Shown piece after piece: positions 50,769 to 60,416 of a stretch of DNA of 64,000 nucleotides (positions are counted from its first letter, which is position 1; the number at the start of each line of letters is the position of its first letter). Origin of the DNA: Thermoanaerobacteraceae bacterium (GTDB lineage Bacteria > Bacillota > JADQBR01); assembly GCA_017656305.1 (NCBI GenBank), contig JACDOG010000010.1, positions 1-64,000 of the forward strand. The letters run 5' to 3'. Below the pieces are notes generated by a model. It had not been told where the DNA came from and searched no databases. It saw nothing but the letters and a program-made list of their open reading frames with translations. The position numbers were made by a program, and so were the translations under genes.

Positions 50769-52718
50769 ATGGAAAACTTGATGACTGCGTGCTGTAGTGA
50801 GTGTACCCACTCCCCATCGCAGCCGTGTCCGGACTACATTAAATGCCGGACGGAGGGACCCATTTGTCATGATTCCGAAGCTTGCCGGCAGAAAAGACAG
50901 CAGTTAATGGATAAAGTGCAGGTGTCTCCTGACAAACCGCACCGGCGGGTGCTGGTCTGTGCCGGTACCGGATGTATTTCCTCGGGTTCAAGGGATGTTT
51001 ACAACAGAATGGAGGCAGCTGTTAAAGAGGCCGGTATCGATGACTGTGAGGTAAGCATTACCGGCTGTCACGGTTTTTGCGAGCAGGGCCCTATTGTCAT
51101 TATTGAGCCGGAAGGGATTTTCTACGGCGGTGTGGGTGCTGATGATGTCGAGGAAATTGTGGAGAAACAGTTGAAAAACGGTGAACCGGTGGAGAGACTG
51201 CTGTACACCGAACCCACTTCCGGTGAAAAGGATAAGTATTACCGGGACATTATGTTTTATAAGAAACAGGAACGTATGGTCCTGAAGAACTGCGGTCATA
51301 TTAACCCGGAAAAAATTGATGAGTACATTATTACTGGTGGTTATCGGGGCTTGGTAAAGGCACTAACTGAATACAAGCCGGAAGAAGTGATAGAGGAGGT
51401 AAAGACTTCCGGCCTGCGGGGACGTGGCGGCGGCGGGTTTCCCACCGGACTGAAGTGGCAGTTTACTGCGCAGGCTGAAGGGGACCAGAAGTATGTGGTC
51501 TGCAACGCCGACGAAGGTGACCCCGGTGCATTTATGGACAGGAGTATTCTGGAAGGCAACCCTCACTCGGTAATTGAGGGTATGATTATTGCCGGATATG
51601 CCGTCGGTGCTAATGAGGGTTACGTATATGTTCGTGCCGAGTACCCGCTGGCAATTAAGAGGCTGGAAATAGCCATTGCCCAGGCGGAACAATACGGAAT
51701 TTTAGGTGACAACATTTTTGACTCCGGGTTTTCCTTTAAGCTGAGGATTAAAGCCGGTGCCGGGGCTTTTGTCTGCGGTGAGGAAACTGCGCTTTTGAAC
51801 TCCATTCAGGGTGAGCGGGGTATGCCGCGAGTAAGGCCGCCCTTCCCGGCTAACAAGGGTCTTTGGGGCAAACCCACCCTCCTGAACAACGTGGAGACCT
51901 ATGCCAACGTTCCCATTATTATGGAGCACGGCGGCCGGTGGTATGCTTCCCGCGGCACGGAAAAAAGCAAGGGTACCAAGGTGTTTGCGCTTACCGGTAA
52001 GGTCAACAATACCGGGCTGGCAGAGGTACCCATGGGAATTACTTTAAGAGAGATTATTTTTGATATCGGCGGCGGTATCAAGGAGGGCAAACAGTTTAAG
52101 GCGGTGCAGATAGGCGGTCCCTCGGGCGGCTGCTTGCCTGCGGAAAAACTGGATCTACCCATAGATTACGATTCGCTGATTGATGCCGGTGCCATGATGG
52201 GTTCTGGCGGTCTGGTAGTTATGGATGAGACTACCTGTATGGTGGACCTGGCACGGTTTTTCCTTACCTTTACCCAGAACGAATCCTGCGGTAAATGTAC
52301 GCCCTGCCGTGAAGGTACCAAGCGCATGCTGGAGATTCTCACCAGGATCACCGAAGGTGAAGGTAAAGAGGGAGATATCGAGACACTGGAGCGGCTAGCC
52401 AAGTCGGTAAAAAATACTGCCCTCTGCGGTCTCGGACAGACGGCACCTAACCCGATTTTAAGTACACTGCGCTATTTTCGCGATGAATATAAGGCGCATA
52501 TTGAGAAGAAATGGTGCCCGGCTGGTGTCTGCAGTGCCCTGACGGTTTACAAGATAGACCCAGACAAATGTAAGGGCTGTACCAAGTGTGCCAAGGTCTG
52601 CCCGGTCAGTGCCATTAAGGGTGAGCCCAAGGAAGTACACGAAATTGACCCGGAGGTTTGCACCAAGTGTGGAACCTGTATGGAGAATTGCAAGTTTGAA
52701 GCCATATATAAAGGTTAG
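50769..52718 (+). CDS. NuoF-like flavin/NADH-binding subunit with extra ferredoxin domains
   Basis: A 649-residue protein: Cys-rich N-terminus (ACCSECTHSPSQPCPDY), a 2Fe-2S thioredoxin-like domain (about 55-145, CAGTGCISSGS and CHGFC), the 51-kDa NADH/FMN domain (GLRGRGGGGFPTGLKW, CNADEGDPGA), the SLBB part, 4Fe-4S site ESCGKCTPCREG, and two C-terminal 4Fe-4S motifs (CKGCTKCAKVCP, CTKCGTCMENC). Build matches HydB/HndC-type subunits known from electron-bifurcating hydrogenases and FDHs. ATG 50769 follows AGAAGGAGG. Confidence 0.92.
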   Translation: MENLMTACCSECTHSPSQPCPDYIKCRTEGPICHDSEACRQKRQQLMDKVQVSPDKPHRRVLVCAGTGCISSGSRDVYNRMEAAVKEAGIDDCEVSITGCHGFCEQGPIVIIEPEGIFYGGVGADDVEEIVEKQLKNGEPVERLLYTEPTSGEKDKYYRDIMFYKKQERMVLKNCGHINPEKIDEYIITGGYRGLVKALTEYKPEEVIEEVKTSGLRGRGGGGFPTGLKWQFTAQAEGDQKYVVCNADEGDPGAFMDRSILEGNPHSVIEGMIIAGYAVGANEGYVYVRAEYPLAIKRLEIAIAQAEQYGILGDNIFDSGFSFKLRIKAGAGAFVCGEETALLNSIQGERGMPRVRPPFPANKGLWGKPTLLNNVETYANVPIIMEHGGRWYASRGTEKSKGTKVFALTGKVNNTGLAEVPMGITLREIIFDIGGGIKEGKQFKAVQIGGPSGGCLPAEKLDLPIDYDSLIDAGAMMGSGGLVVMDETTCMVDLARFFLTFTQNESCGKCTPCREGTKRMLEILTRITEGEGKEGDIETLERLAKSVKNTALCGLGQTAPNPILSTLRYFRDEYKAHIEKKWCPAGVCSALTVYKIDPDKCKGCTKCAKVCPVSAIKGEPKEVHEIDPEVCTKCGTCMENCKFEAIYKG

Positions 52719-52735
52719 AGAAAGGAGGAACAGAT

Positions 52736-55426
52736 ATGTCAGATAAGGTTACGCTAACTATCGACGGGCAACAGGTAACAGTACCGGCAGGAACGACGGT
52801 GCTGCAGGCAGCCCGGATGGCAGGAATTGAAATTCCCACGCTGTGCCATGACCCGGAACTGACCAGTCCCGGTGCCTGCCGCCTCTGCGTGGTGGAGATA
52901 GAAGGCATGCGCAACCTGCCTGCATCCTGCGTTACCACTGCCGGTGACGGCATGGTTGTTCGGACCAATAGTCCCGATGTCATCGAGGCCCGGAAAACCA
53001 TTATCGAACTGCTGCTTGCCAATCACCCGGAGGATTGCCTGACCTGTGAGCGTACCGGACAGTGCCGCCTGCAGGAATACGCCTATCACTACGGAGTGAA
53101 GGGCGATACTTTCCACGGCGAACGCAAACAGTTTCCCATAGATGATAGCAATCCCTTTATTGTTCGGGATATGAACAAGTGTATCCGCTGCGGCAAGTGC
53201 GTGCGGGTTTGTGAGGAAGTGCAGGGACGGTCAATTTATTCCTTTGCCTACCGAGGATTTGACACCATACCGGCTACGGCCATGGATACCCCGCTGGCAG
53301 AGTCTGAATGTGTGTTCTGCGGCAGCTGCGTATCCGTCTGCCCTACGGGAGCGCTGACGGAAAAGATGATGCACGGTGTGGGCCGTTCCTGGGAACTGGA
53401 GAAAGTAAAGACCACCTGCCCGTACTGTGGCGTGGGCTGTAACTTTGACCTGAACGTTAAAGACGGGAAGGTAGTGGGAGTAACTTCCAACGCAGAAGCA
53501 GAGGTAAACGGCAGAGCATTATGTGTTAAGGGCAGGTTTGGCTATAACTTTATTCACCACCCTGACCGGTTGACCAAACCGTTAATCAAGAAAAACGGGG
53601 AATTTCAGGAGGCTACCTGGGAGGAGGCCATTAACCTGGTAGCGGAAAAATTCAAAGAAATAAAGCAAGAACACGGCCCCGACGCTTTAGCGGTGTTTAC
53701 CTCCGCCCGGTGCACTAATGAAGAAAATTACCTGGCAAACAAATTTGCCCGGGCCGTACTGGGTACCAATAATATAGACCACTGTGCCCGTCTCTGACAC
53801 TCCGCTACAGTCGCTGGTCTAGCGGCAGCATTTGGTAGTGGAGCTATGACCAACTCCATTCACGAAATAGCCGGGGCTGACTTTATCCTGGCAATTGGTA
53901 CCAACACCACGGAGACGCACCCGGTACTCAGCCTGCAGATTCGCAAGGCTGTGAAAGAAGGGGCAAAGCTGGTGGTAGCCGACCCGAGAAGGATTGAGCT
54001 GGCTGACATTGCAGACGTGCACATTCAGCACAAGGCCGGCTCAGATATGGCGCTTCTAAACGCCATGGCTCACGTGATTATTGAAGAGGATTTATACAAT
54101 AAGGAGTTTGTGAAAGAGAGGACGGAAGGTTTTGAAGAGGTTGTCGAGGCAGTAAAGGAATGTACGCCGGAATGGGCAGCCGGGATAACCGGTGTGGATG
54201 CGGATACCATTCGCGAGGTTGCCCGGGGATATGCTAGGGCCGAAAAGGGCACCATTCTCTATACTATGGGTATTACCCAGCATATCTGCGGTACGGACAA
54301 CGTGCTGGCAATTGCCAACCTGGCCATGCTTACCGGTCATATTGGCCGGGAAAATACCGGTGTTAACCCGCTGCGAGGGCAGAATAACGTTCAGGGCGCC
54401 TGTGATATGGGCGGCTTACCCAACGTTTATCCCGGATACCAGAGAGTGGATGATCCTGCGGTACGGGAGAAGTTTGAAAAAGCCTGGGGTGTTAAATTAT
54501 CACCCAAGGTCGGGTTGACGGTTGGCGAAATGATGGACAATGCGCTGGCCGGTAAGTTAAAAGGCCTGTTTGTCATCGGCGAAAACCCGCTGATCAGTGA
54601 CCCGGACAGCAACCATGTCATTGAAGGCATGAAGAAGCTGGACTTCCTGGTGGTGCAGGACCTGTTCCTGACGGAAACTGCGGAACTGGCGGATGTGGTA
54701 TTACCGGCTGCCAGCTTCGCGGAAAAGGACGGTACCTTTACCAATACTGAACGGCGTGTGCAGCGTGTGCGTAAGGCCATCGAGCCCATTGGCGATAGCA
54801 AGCCTGACTGGGAAATTATCCAGATGCTGGCCAACGCCATGGGTTATCCCATGAATTACAGTAGTCCTGAAGAAATTATGAAGGAAATTAACGAGGTGAC
54901 ACCGCAGTACGGCGGCATTACCTATGAAAGACTGGAGAAACAAGGGCTGCAATGGCCCTGTCCCGATACCGACCACCCGGGCACCAGGTTCCTGCACGAG
55001 GGCAAATTCGCCCGGGGTAAGGGCAAGTTCCATGCTGTCAGGTATGTGGATCCGGATGAAACACCTGACCAAGAATATCCTTTCATGCTCAGTACGGGAC
55101 GCCGGTTATTCCACTACCATACCGGTTCCATGTCCCGCAGGGCAGAAGGTTTAGAAACGGTTTACCCTGAGGAATACTTGGAAATGAACCCGCAGGATGC
55201 AGAAAAACTGGGTGTCCAATCCGGTGACAGGGTTAAGGTAACTTCCCGCCGGGGAGAAATCGAAATACCGGTGCGTGTCACCGAGCGCATTCAGCCCGGA
55301 CTGGTCTTTGCCTCCTTCCACTTCCGGGAAACCTGGGTCAATAAGTTGACCAACAGTGCCCGGGACCCAAAGGCAAAGATCCCCGAGTACAAGGTCTGTG
55401 CGGTGAAAATTGAGAAAGTAAGCTAA
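52736..55426 (+). CDS. fdhA: Selenocysteine formate dehydrogenase catalytic subunit (NuoG-like N-terminus)
   Basis: An 896-residue selenoprotein: the in-frame UGA 53795-53797 is Sec354 (HCARL-U-HSATVAGL), at the conserved catalytic place. N-terminal 2Fe-2S plant-type domain (CHDPELTSPGACRLC), NuoG-type His/Cys cluster (DCLTCERTGQC), two 4Fe-4S (CIRCGKC, CVFCGSC), then the molybdopterin domain (CPYCGVGC) through to the MGD-binding C-terminus. Oxidises formate with a Mo or W bis-MGD cofactor. RBS AAAGGAGG. Splitting it at UGA would give two false genes. Confidence 0.95.
53795..53830 (+). promoter_or_regulatory. Bacterial SECIS of fdhA
   Basis: Directly after the UGA comes CGCT (53812-53815), apical loop GGTCT (53816-53820), AGCG (53821-53824). 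The GGUCU loop is the same as in E. coli fdhF, the signal recognised by SelB. Confidence 0.88.
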
Positions 55427-55433
55427 AATTAAG

Positions 55434-55460
55434 GTCCGGTTTTTACCGGGCTTTTTTTTT
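55434..55460 (+). terminator. Terminator of the formate dehydrogenase operon
   Basis: GTCCGGT (55434-55440) pairs with ACCGGGC (55445-55451), then nine T. Confidence 0.88.
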
Positions 55461-55543
55461 ACCCGTAATTACGGCTTAAATTTGAGCCAGTTTTATTTGA
55501 CGTATATAATCCGGAAAATCTGGAGTTATCCACCTGGGATAAA

Positions 55544-55888
55544 GTGGCCCGGGTCGTCTTCCAGGAGGTGCGCGAGGGATGGGGGACGCCCCGGGACAGA
55601 GTCTGGTGCGATATGATCTACCAGCCTTCCGGATTAATTGTCAAAATGCATGGACCCTATTTGGAAAGAACTGCCAAACCCGAACAGGTGGACAGACACC
55701 TGATTGAGCCGCGGGATGCTTTGGACCGCAGGATGTTGCTGGAAACTGAGGGTGTTGCGAAATGCATCGGTTGCGACAGGTACAGTGCAGTGTGCCCGCA
55801 GGACATTGATCCGGGGACACAGCTGGCAAAAATGAAGCAGCTGCTTAAAGATAAGGCAGGCGAAAATAAGGGTACCGGGGGATGTTAA
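55544..55888 (+). pseudogene. Iron-sulfur protein remnant (degenerate 4Fe-4S motif)
   Basis: The frame is open from about 55469 without any start codon until GTG 55544, yet the text before GTG (PVLFDVYNPENLELSTWDK) looks protein-like, and no ribosome site precedes GTG. The only motif is CIGCDRYSAVCPQDIDPG, which resembles a ferredoxin/HdrC cluster site but has Tyr where the third Cys should be. It lies after the fdh terminator. Probably a decayed piece of a larger redox protein; a functional 114-residue protein cannot be excluded. Confidence 0.4.
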
Positions 55889-55892
55889 AGTC

Positions 55893-56762
55893 TTATTTAC
55901 CGGCAAACAACCTTTTAATGGCCGGGAGGTTATCTTCTGCCAGCCTCCGGCCCAGCTTATACAACCTGGGGATTTCCGCCAGGTCGATCAAGCTTACTTC
56001 GCCGGTATCCGGCCTTAATGTCAGGTCGGCATATTTTGCGGTAATGAGGTCGGAAACCCGCTGGCCCATGATTTCGGTTGATTGCAGCAATATTTCTACG
56101 GCATTGTCCGGGGGATGTTCTTCCTTGACACTAAATCCCAGATCCACGGCCACAACTTTTGTGGCTCCCAGGTAGCGAGCTATATCCGCAGGGCAGTTGT
56201 TTACGACACCGCCGTCAACCAGCAAGCGGTTACCTATTTTCTTGGGTGCGAACAGGCCGGGAATGCTGCTGCTGGCCCGTACGGCTTCCACTACGGTACC
56301 GCTGCTGGTAAAGATGATGTCCGCGGTATTTACCACAGGACGCAGGCTGGTAAAGACCACGGGCATACCGTTGGTGATGTCGCAGGTAACCACGGCAATA
56401 GGTACTTTCAGGTGCTGAAAATTCTCTATGCTGATAAACTGCCGGAGCGCCCACTCGAAGTGAGTTCCAGAAAACAGTCCCTTTGGGAGGCCGAAAAATT
56501 TTCCCAGTATGTGCCGCAGCAGGCTGCAGGGTACAAACAGTAAGCGCCAGTCCAGTTTAAATGGCGAAGGCAGGTCTTTGGTTTTTATTTCTTCCGCCTG
56601 AAAGATGGCGGCTACATCGGAAGCGTAGAGGGCCGCTGCTATACTACCGGCGCTGCTGCCCACAATTAGGTCCGGTTTTATCCCTGCGTTGTCAAGGACG
56701 GATAAGAAGCCAACGTGCACGGCACCCCGTAATCCCCCGCCGCTTAAGACTAAACCAAACAT
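55893..56762 (-). CDS. Patatin-like phospholipase (RssA-like)
   Basis: A 289-residue protein: oxyanion loop LSGGGLRGAVHVG, nucleophile elbow VGSSAGSIAA and the Asp of the dyad in VDGGVVNNCP. Hydrolyses acyl ester bonds of lipids; substrate unknown. ATG 56762 is chosen as it is six bases after GAGGAGG; the ATG two codons earlier abuts it. Convergent with the Fe-S remnant; divergent from the Moco operon. Confidence 0.9.
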   Translation of the reverse strand: MFGLVLSGGGLRGAVHVGFLSVLDNAGIKPDLIVGSSAGSIAAALYASDVAAIFQAEEIKTKDLPSPFKLDWRLLFVPCSLLRHILGKFFGLPKGLFSGTHFEWALRQFISIENFQHLKVPIAVVTCDITNGMPVVFTSLRPVVNTADIIFTSSGTVVEAVRASSSIPGLFAPKKIGNRLLVDGGVVNNCPADIARYLGATKVVAVDLGFSVKEEHPPDNAVEILLQSTEIMGQRVSDLITAKYADLTLRPDTGEVSLIDLAEIPRLYKLGRRLAEDNLPAIKRLFAGK

Positions 56763-56798
56763 TGTCATCCTCCTCTCCTAATAATTTATGCGGTTTGC

Positions 56799-56823
56799 AG
56801 GAAAAATGTTTCTGGTGTAGAAT
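56799..56823 (+). promoter_or_regulatory. Sigma-H-type promoter of the Moco operon
   Basis: AGGAAAA (56799-56805), 11 bases, then GTAGAAT (56817-56823), a full match to the sigma-H pattern and the same -10 as spo0F. Transcription would begin about 30 bases before the Moco aptamer. Confidence 0.55.
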
Positions 56824-56867
56824 AATATAGTAGGACATTAATTACTATTCTGAAACTTAATATCAAC

Positions 56868-56977
56868 GCTCCGAGCTGTTGTACCTACAGAGGTATCCAT
56901 GGTACTGCAGCCGTTCTGCGTTATGCAGAGAGGGCTTAAGTGGAAACACTTATGCCTCCCGTGGTTGGAAAGGAGCC
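56868..56977 (+). promoter_or_regulatory. Molybdenum cofactor (Moco) riboswitch aptamer, moeA-moaA operon
   Basis: Outer strands GCTCCGAGC and GGAAAGGAGCC, the pair CTGC...GCAG arms, and the conserved 3' block AAG-TGGAAACA-CTTATGCCTCCCG fit the Moco motif, including the stretch GCCTCCCGT-TGGAAAGG shared with E. coli moaA. A terminator follows, then seven Moco-type genes. Confidence 0.9.
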
Positions 56978-56983
56978 TACAAA

Positions 56984-57012
56984 ACCGGCCTTTTCCGCCG
57001 GTGTTTTTATTT
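56984..57012 (+). terminator. Terminator of the second Moco riboswitch expression platform
   Basis: ACCGGC (56984-56989) pairs with GCCGGT (56997-57002), followed by GTTTTTATTT. It starts seven bases after the aptamer ends. Confidence 0.88.
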
Positions 57013-57059
57013 ATACAGCAGGATTTCTGCAGTTAGTTTTCATATGGAGGTGAGTAATT

Positions 57060-57233
57060 ATGGTAAAAAAGGATGTCGAAAAAATTGTTGCTGAAGCTGC
57101 TGAGAACGGCAGGCTTTCCTGTGCCAGGGCTCATGAACTTGCCAAAGAGCATGGCATTTCTCTCAAGGAAATAGGTGAGGCAGCGGACAAGCTGCAGATA
57201 AAAATTTTTGCTTGCCAGTTAGGGTGCTTTTAA
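57060..57233 (+). CDS. 57-residue hypothetical protein with CQLGC C-terminus
   Basis: ATG 57060 with GGAGGTG six bases upstream. The helical text (VEKIVAEAAENGRLSCARA, LAKEHGISLKEIGEAADK) looks like a small helix-turn-helix, and it ends KIFACQLGCF, with Cys21, Cys52 and Cys56 as possible metal ligands. First gene under the Moco riboswitch; its stop touches the moeA ATG. Function unknown; a Moco- or Fe-S-related accessory or regulator is inferred from position only. Confidence 0.7.
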   Translation: MVKKDVEKIVAEAAENGRLSCARAHELAKEHGISLKEIGEAADKLQIKIFACQLGCF

Positions 57234-58481
57234 ATGGGTAGAGAGTTGATGTTTGAAGTTATTACAGTGGATGAAGCAAGAAAAATTATTGCCGAAAGCT
57301 GGCATCCGGGCGATACGGTGCAAACCGTACCGCTGCTGGATGCCTGGGGAACAGTGGCGGCAGAAGACATAAAAGCGGCGGAAAATGTTCCGGGATTTGC
57401 CCGGGCCACTATGGACGGGTATGCCGTTAATGCCGAGGACACTTTCGGTGCCAGCGAAGCCATGCCTGCTTATTTGACGCTGGTAGGTGAAGTTCCCATG
57501 GGTACTTCACCCGAACGGGCTTTGGGCATAGATGAAACCATGGCCGTGGCTACGGGCAGTGCGTTGCCCGAAGGGGCCAATGCCGTGGTCATGTTGGAAC
57601 AGACAACTAAGATAGATGACAGGACGGTTGCTGTCTACCGGCCGGTGGCTCCGGGAGAGAATGTTATGGGTAAGGGAGAGGATGTCCGTCAGGGACAGGT
57701 AGTAATCAGGCGCGGCACCGTCATCAGGGCTCAGGAAATGGGCGTGCTTGCCAGTCTGGGTATTACTACGGTAAAAACCTATGCTCCTTTGAGGGTGGGG
57801 ATTGTCTCTACCGGCAACGAACTAGTGCCTCCCGCACAAAAACCTGCACCTGGTCAGGTGAGGGACAGTAACTCTTACATGCTGTACGGCCTGGTCAGAG
57901 AAGCAGGCGCCCAGCCCCGGATTTACCAGCTGGTTCCCGATGAGGAGGCTGTTTATAAAGAGACGGTACGGCAGGCTGTGGCAGAAAATGACGTGGTGCT
58001 CGTTTCCGGGGGTTCTTCAGTAGGTACCAGGGACCTGACGTTAAAAGTGCTGCAGGACCTGGGCAAACTGCTGTTTCACGGTGTTGCCATAAAGCCCGGT
58101 AAACCCACTCTGGCTGCAGTGGTACAACATGGCCAAAAGGAGTCCTTGATTGTCGGTCTGCCGGGACACCCGGTGTCTGCTTTTGTGACTTTCCGGCAGA
58201 TAGTGGCACCGCTATTAAAACGGCGCGTTAAGGAGAAACTACCTGAAGCGGTTGTGTGGGGGGAATTGGTGAAGAATGTTCCCTCGCAGGCCGGGAGGGA
58301 GGAACACGTGCGGGTAAGGTTGGTGGAACAGGACGGGAAAGTACTGGTAGAACCCGTTTTTGGTAAATCCGGCATGCTCACTACCCTTACCGGTGCTCAC
58401 GGCATTGTAACCGTCCCACTGGAAGCACAGGGGATAGCAGCCGGAACAAGAGTTCCAGTAAAGCTGTTTAAGGAGATGTAA
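57234..58481 (+). CDS. moeA: Molybdopterin molybdenumtransferase MoeA (second copy)
   Basis: A 415-residue full-length MoeA: ARATMDGYAVNAED, VSGGSSVGTRD and GLPGHPVSAFVTF (canonical GxPGxPVS), C-terminal domain from about 335. ATG 57234 directly follows the small gene, with AGGGTG at eight bases. More canonical than the copy at 14875; the two may prefer different metals (Mo or W), which is speculation. Confidence 0.93.
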   Translation: MGRELMFEVITVDEARKIIAESWHPGDTVQTVPLLDAWGTVAAEDIKAAENVPGFARATMDGYAVNAEDTFGASEAMPAYLTLVGEVPMGTSPERALGIDETMAVATGSALPEGANAVVMLEQTTKIDDRTVAVYRPVAPGENVMGKGEDVRQGQVVIRRGTVIRAQEMGVLASLGITTVKTYAPLRVGIVSTGNELVPPAQKPAPGQVRDSNSYMLYGLVREAGAQPRIYQLVPDEEAVYKETVRQAVAENDVVLVSGGSSVGTRDLTLKVLQDLGKLLFHGVAIKPGKPTLAAVVQHGQKESLIVGLPGHPVSAFVTFRQIVAPLLKRRVKEKLPEAVVWGELVKNVPSQAGREEHVRVRLVEQDGKVLVEPVFGKSGMLTTLTGAHGIVTVPLEAQGIAAGTRVPVKLFKEM

Positions 58482-58483
58482 TT

Positions 58484-60415
58484 ATGGAAAGAAAAGTATA
58501 CCTGGAAAATAAGCCGTACCGGGAGGCCCTGCGGGAATATTTGGATGCCTTAAAAAACTTAAAAGGCTCACTGGTGATGGAAGCTGAAAAAGTGCCGGTA
58601 CACAAGGCGCTGGGTCGTGTTACGGCTGAGCCGGTTACGGCCCGAAACTCAGTACCCCATTATCATGCTGCCGCCATGGATGGCATTGCCGTTAAGGCGG
58701 AGGATACCTACCAGGCCCGGGAAACCAGCCCTGTGGTACTGACTTTAGGTGACAATGCTGTGGAAGTGGATACCGGGGACCCGTTACCGCCCTGGTGTAA
58801 TGCGGTTATTATGATAGAAGAAGTTCAGTTTCTGGATGACCGGAAAGTGGAAATTGCGGCGGCGGCTTCACCCTGGCAGCACGTCCGGGCCATTGGTGAG
58901 GACATGCTGAAAGGCCAGGTGATAGTGCCCGTTAACCACACTTTAACGCCTGCAGACCTGGGAGCGGTACTGGCCGGCGGTAATCTTGAAGTCCGTGTTC
59001 GGCGGAAGCCGAGAGTAGCGGTGATGCCTACGGGAACGGAACTGGTACTACCCGGAAACGACTTAAAACCGGGAGATATAGTTGAATTTAACGGCACTGT
59101 AATCAGCAGTTTCATTTACCAGTGGGGTGGTGAACCGGAAATTCAGCCGGTTACTGAGGACGATGAGCGGTTGCTGCGTGAAAGATTGGTAGCAGCTGTG
59201 GAAAAATATGATATTGTAGTTATCAATGCCGGTTCTTCTGCGGGCAGGGAGGATTATACGGCGAAAGTCATTGGCGAGCTGGGTCAGGTCCTCGCGCACG
59301 GTGTGGCCATTAAACCGGGGAAGCCGGTAATCTTAGGTATTATCAACAAAACCCCCGTTATTGGACTACCCGGTTACCCGGTATCTGCGGCTTTAACGGC
59401 GAAACTATTTTTACGCCCGTTGATTTACGCCATGCTGAGCCAGAGAGAACCGGAAGCCAAAGAAGTTGAGGCAGTTCTATCCCGTTCCGTCCACTCGCCG
59501 CTGGGAATGGAAGAGTTTGTGCGGGTACGCCTGGGGCAAGTGGAAGGCAAACTGGTGGCCACCCCACTGGGAAGGGGTGCCGGGGTGATTACCAGTTTGG
59601 TTAAAGCAGACGGCATGCTGGTGCTGGACCGGTTGAGTGAAGGCCGGTTGGCCGGTGAGAAGGTGAAGGTGCAACTCATGCGGGATCCGGGAGACATCAG
59701 GCGGACGTTAATGGTAACCGGGAGCCATGATATGAGCTTGGATCTGCTTGATAACCTGCTTCGCACTCGTTATCCCGGGTATTCGGTGGCCTCCTCACAT
59801 GTGGGTAGTTTGAGCGGACTGGTAGCACTGGCTAACCGGGAGTGTCATTGCGCCGGTACGCATCTACTGGATCCGGAAACGGGAGAATATAATGTATCCT
59901 ATGTCCGGCAATATCTGGGGGACCGCGCGGTGCTGGTCAATCTAGTGTACCGGGAGCAGGGCTTAATAGTGCCCCGGGGGAACCCGAAACAGGTAAGGAG
60001 CTTGGAAGACTTGACCGGGGAGGATATTGTATTTATCAACCGGCAGCGGGGTTCGGGTACGAGAGTGCTTTTGGATTACGAACTGCGCCAAAAAAATATC
60101 AATCCCAGAAATATCAGGGGTTATCGGCGGGAGGAATACTCGCACCTGGCTGCTGCTGCTGCCGTGAAGAACGGTACTGCCGATGTGACGCTGGGTATTA
60201 AAGCGGCAGCCCAGGCGCTGGGGTTAGAATTTATTCCAGTGGCAAAAGAACGTTATGACCTGTGCATTCCTGGGGATTACCTGGACAAGCCGCTGGTAAA
60301 AAAACTGCTTTCCGTAATCAGGTCGGAAGAGTTCCGCCGGCAGGTAGAGGCTTTGGGCGGGTATGATGCTTCTCAAAGCGGTACCATAATTTGGCGCCCC
60401 GGGGAGGAGGAATAA
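58484..60415 (+). CDS. MoeA fused to a periplasmic-binding-protein-like domain
   Basis: A 643-residue fusion. Residues 1 to about 405 are MoeA-like (HYHAAAMDGIAVKAED, NAGSSAGREDYT, GLPGYPVSA). Residues about 415-640 are a PBP_like/LysR-substrate-type domain (VTGSHDMSLDLLDNLL, NRQRGSGTRVLLDYEL, LGIKAAAQALGLEFIPV). Fusions like this occur in clostridia and archaea and may sense molybdate, tungstate or cofactor. Stop of moeA and start are two bases apart. Confidence 0.92.
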   Translation: MERKVYLENKPYREALREYLDALKNLKGSLVMEAEKVPVHKALGRVTAEPVTARNSVPHYHAAAMDGIAVKAEDTYQARETSPVVLTLGDNAVEVDTGDPLPPWCNAVIMIEEVQFLDDRKVEIAAAASPWQHVRAIGEDMLKGQVIVPVNHTLTPADLGAVLAGGNLEVRVRRKPRVAVMPTGTELVLPGNDLKPGDIVEFNGTVISSFIYQWGGEPEIQPVTEDDERLLRERLVAAVEKYDIVVINAGSSAGREDYTAKVIGELGQVLAHGVAIKPGKPVILGIINKTPVIGLPGYPVSAALTAKLFLRPLIYAMLSQREPEAKEVEAVLSRSVHSPLGMEEFVRVRLGQVEGKLVATPLGRGAGVITSLVKADGMLVLDRLSEGRLAGEKVKVQLMRDPGDIRRTLMVTGSHDMSLDLLDNLLRTRYPGYSVASSHVGSLSGLVALANRECHCAGTHLLDPETGEYNVSYVRQYLGDRAVLVNLVYREQGLIVPRGNPKQVRSLEDLTGEDIVFINRQRGSGTRVLLDYELRQKNINPRNIRGYRREEYSHLAAAAAVKNGTADVTLGIKAAAQALGLEFIPVAKERYDLCIPGDYLDKPLVKKLLSVIRSEEFRRQVEALGGYDASQSGTIIWRPGEEE

Positions 60416-60416
60416 G

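Noticed and set aside
53846-55426. Separate gene starting at ATG 53846 for the second half of formate dehydrogenase
   Set aside because: No ribosome site, lacks the N-terminal part of the fold, and the reading frame continues from 52736 through a UGA with a SECIS.
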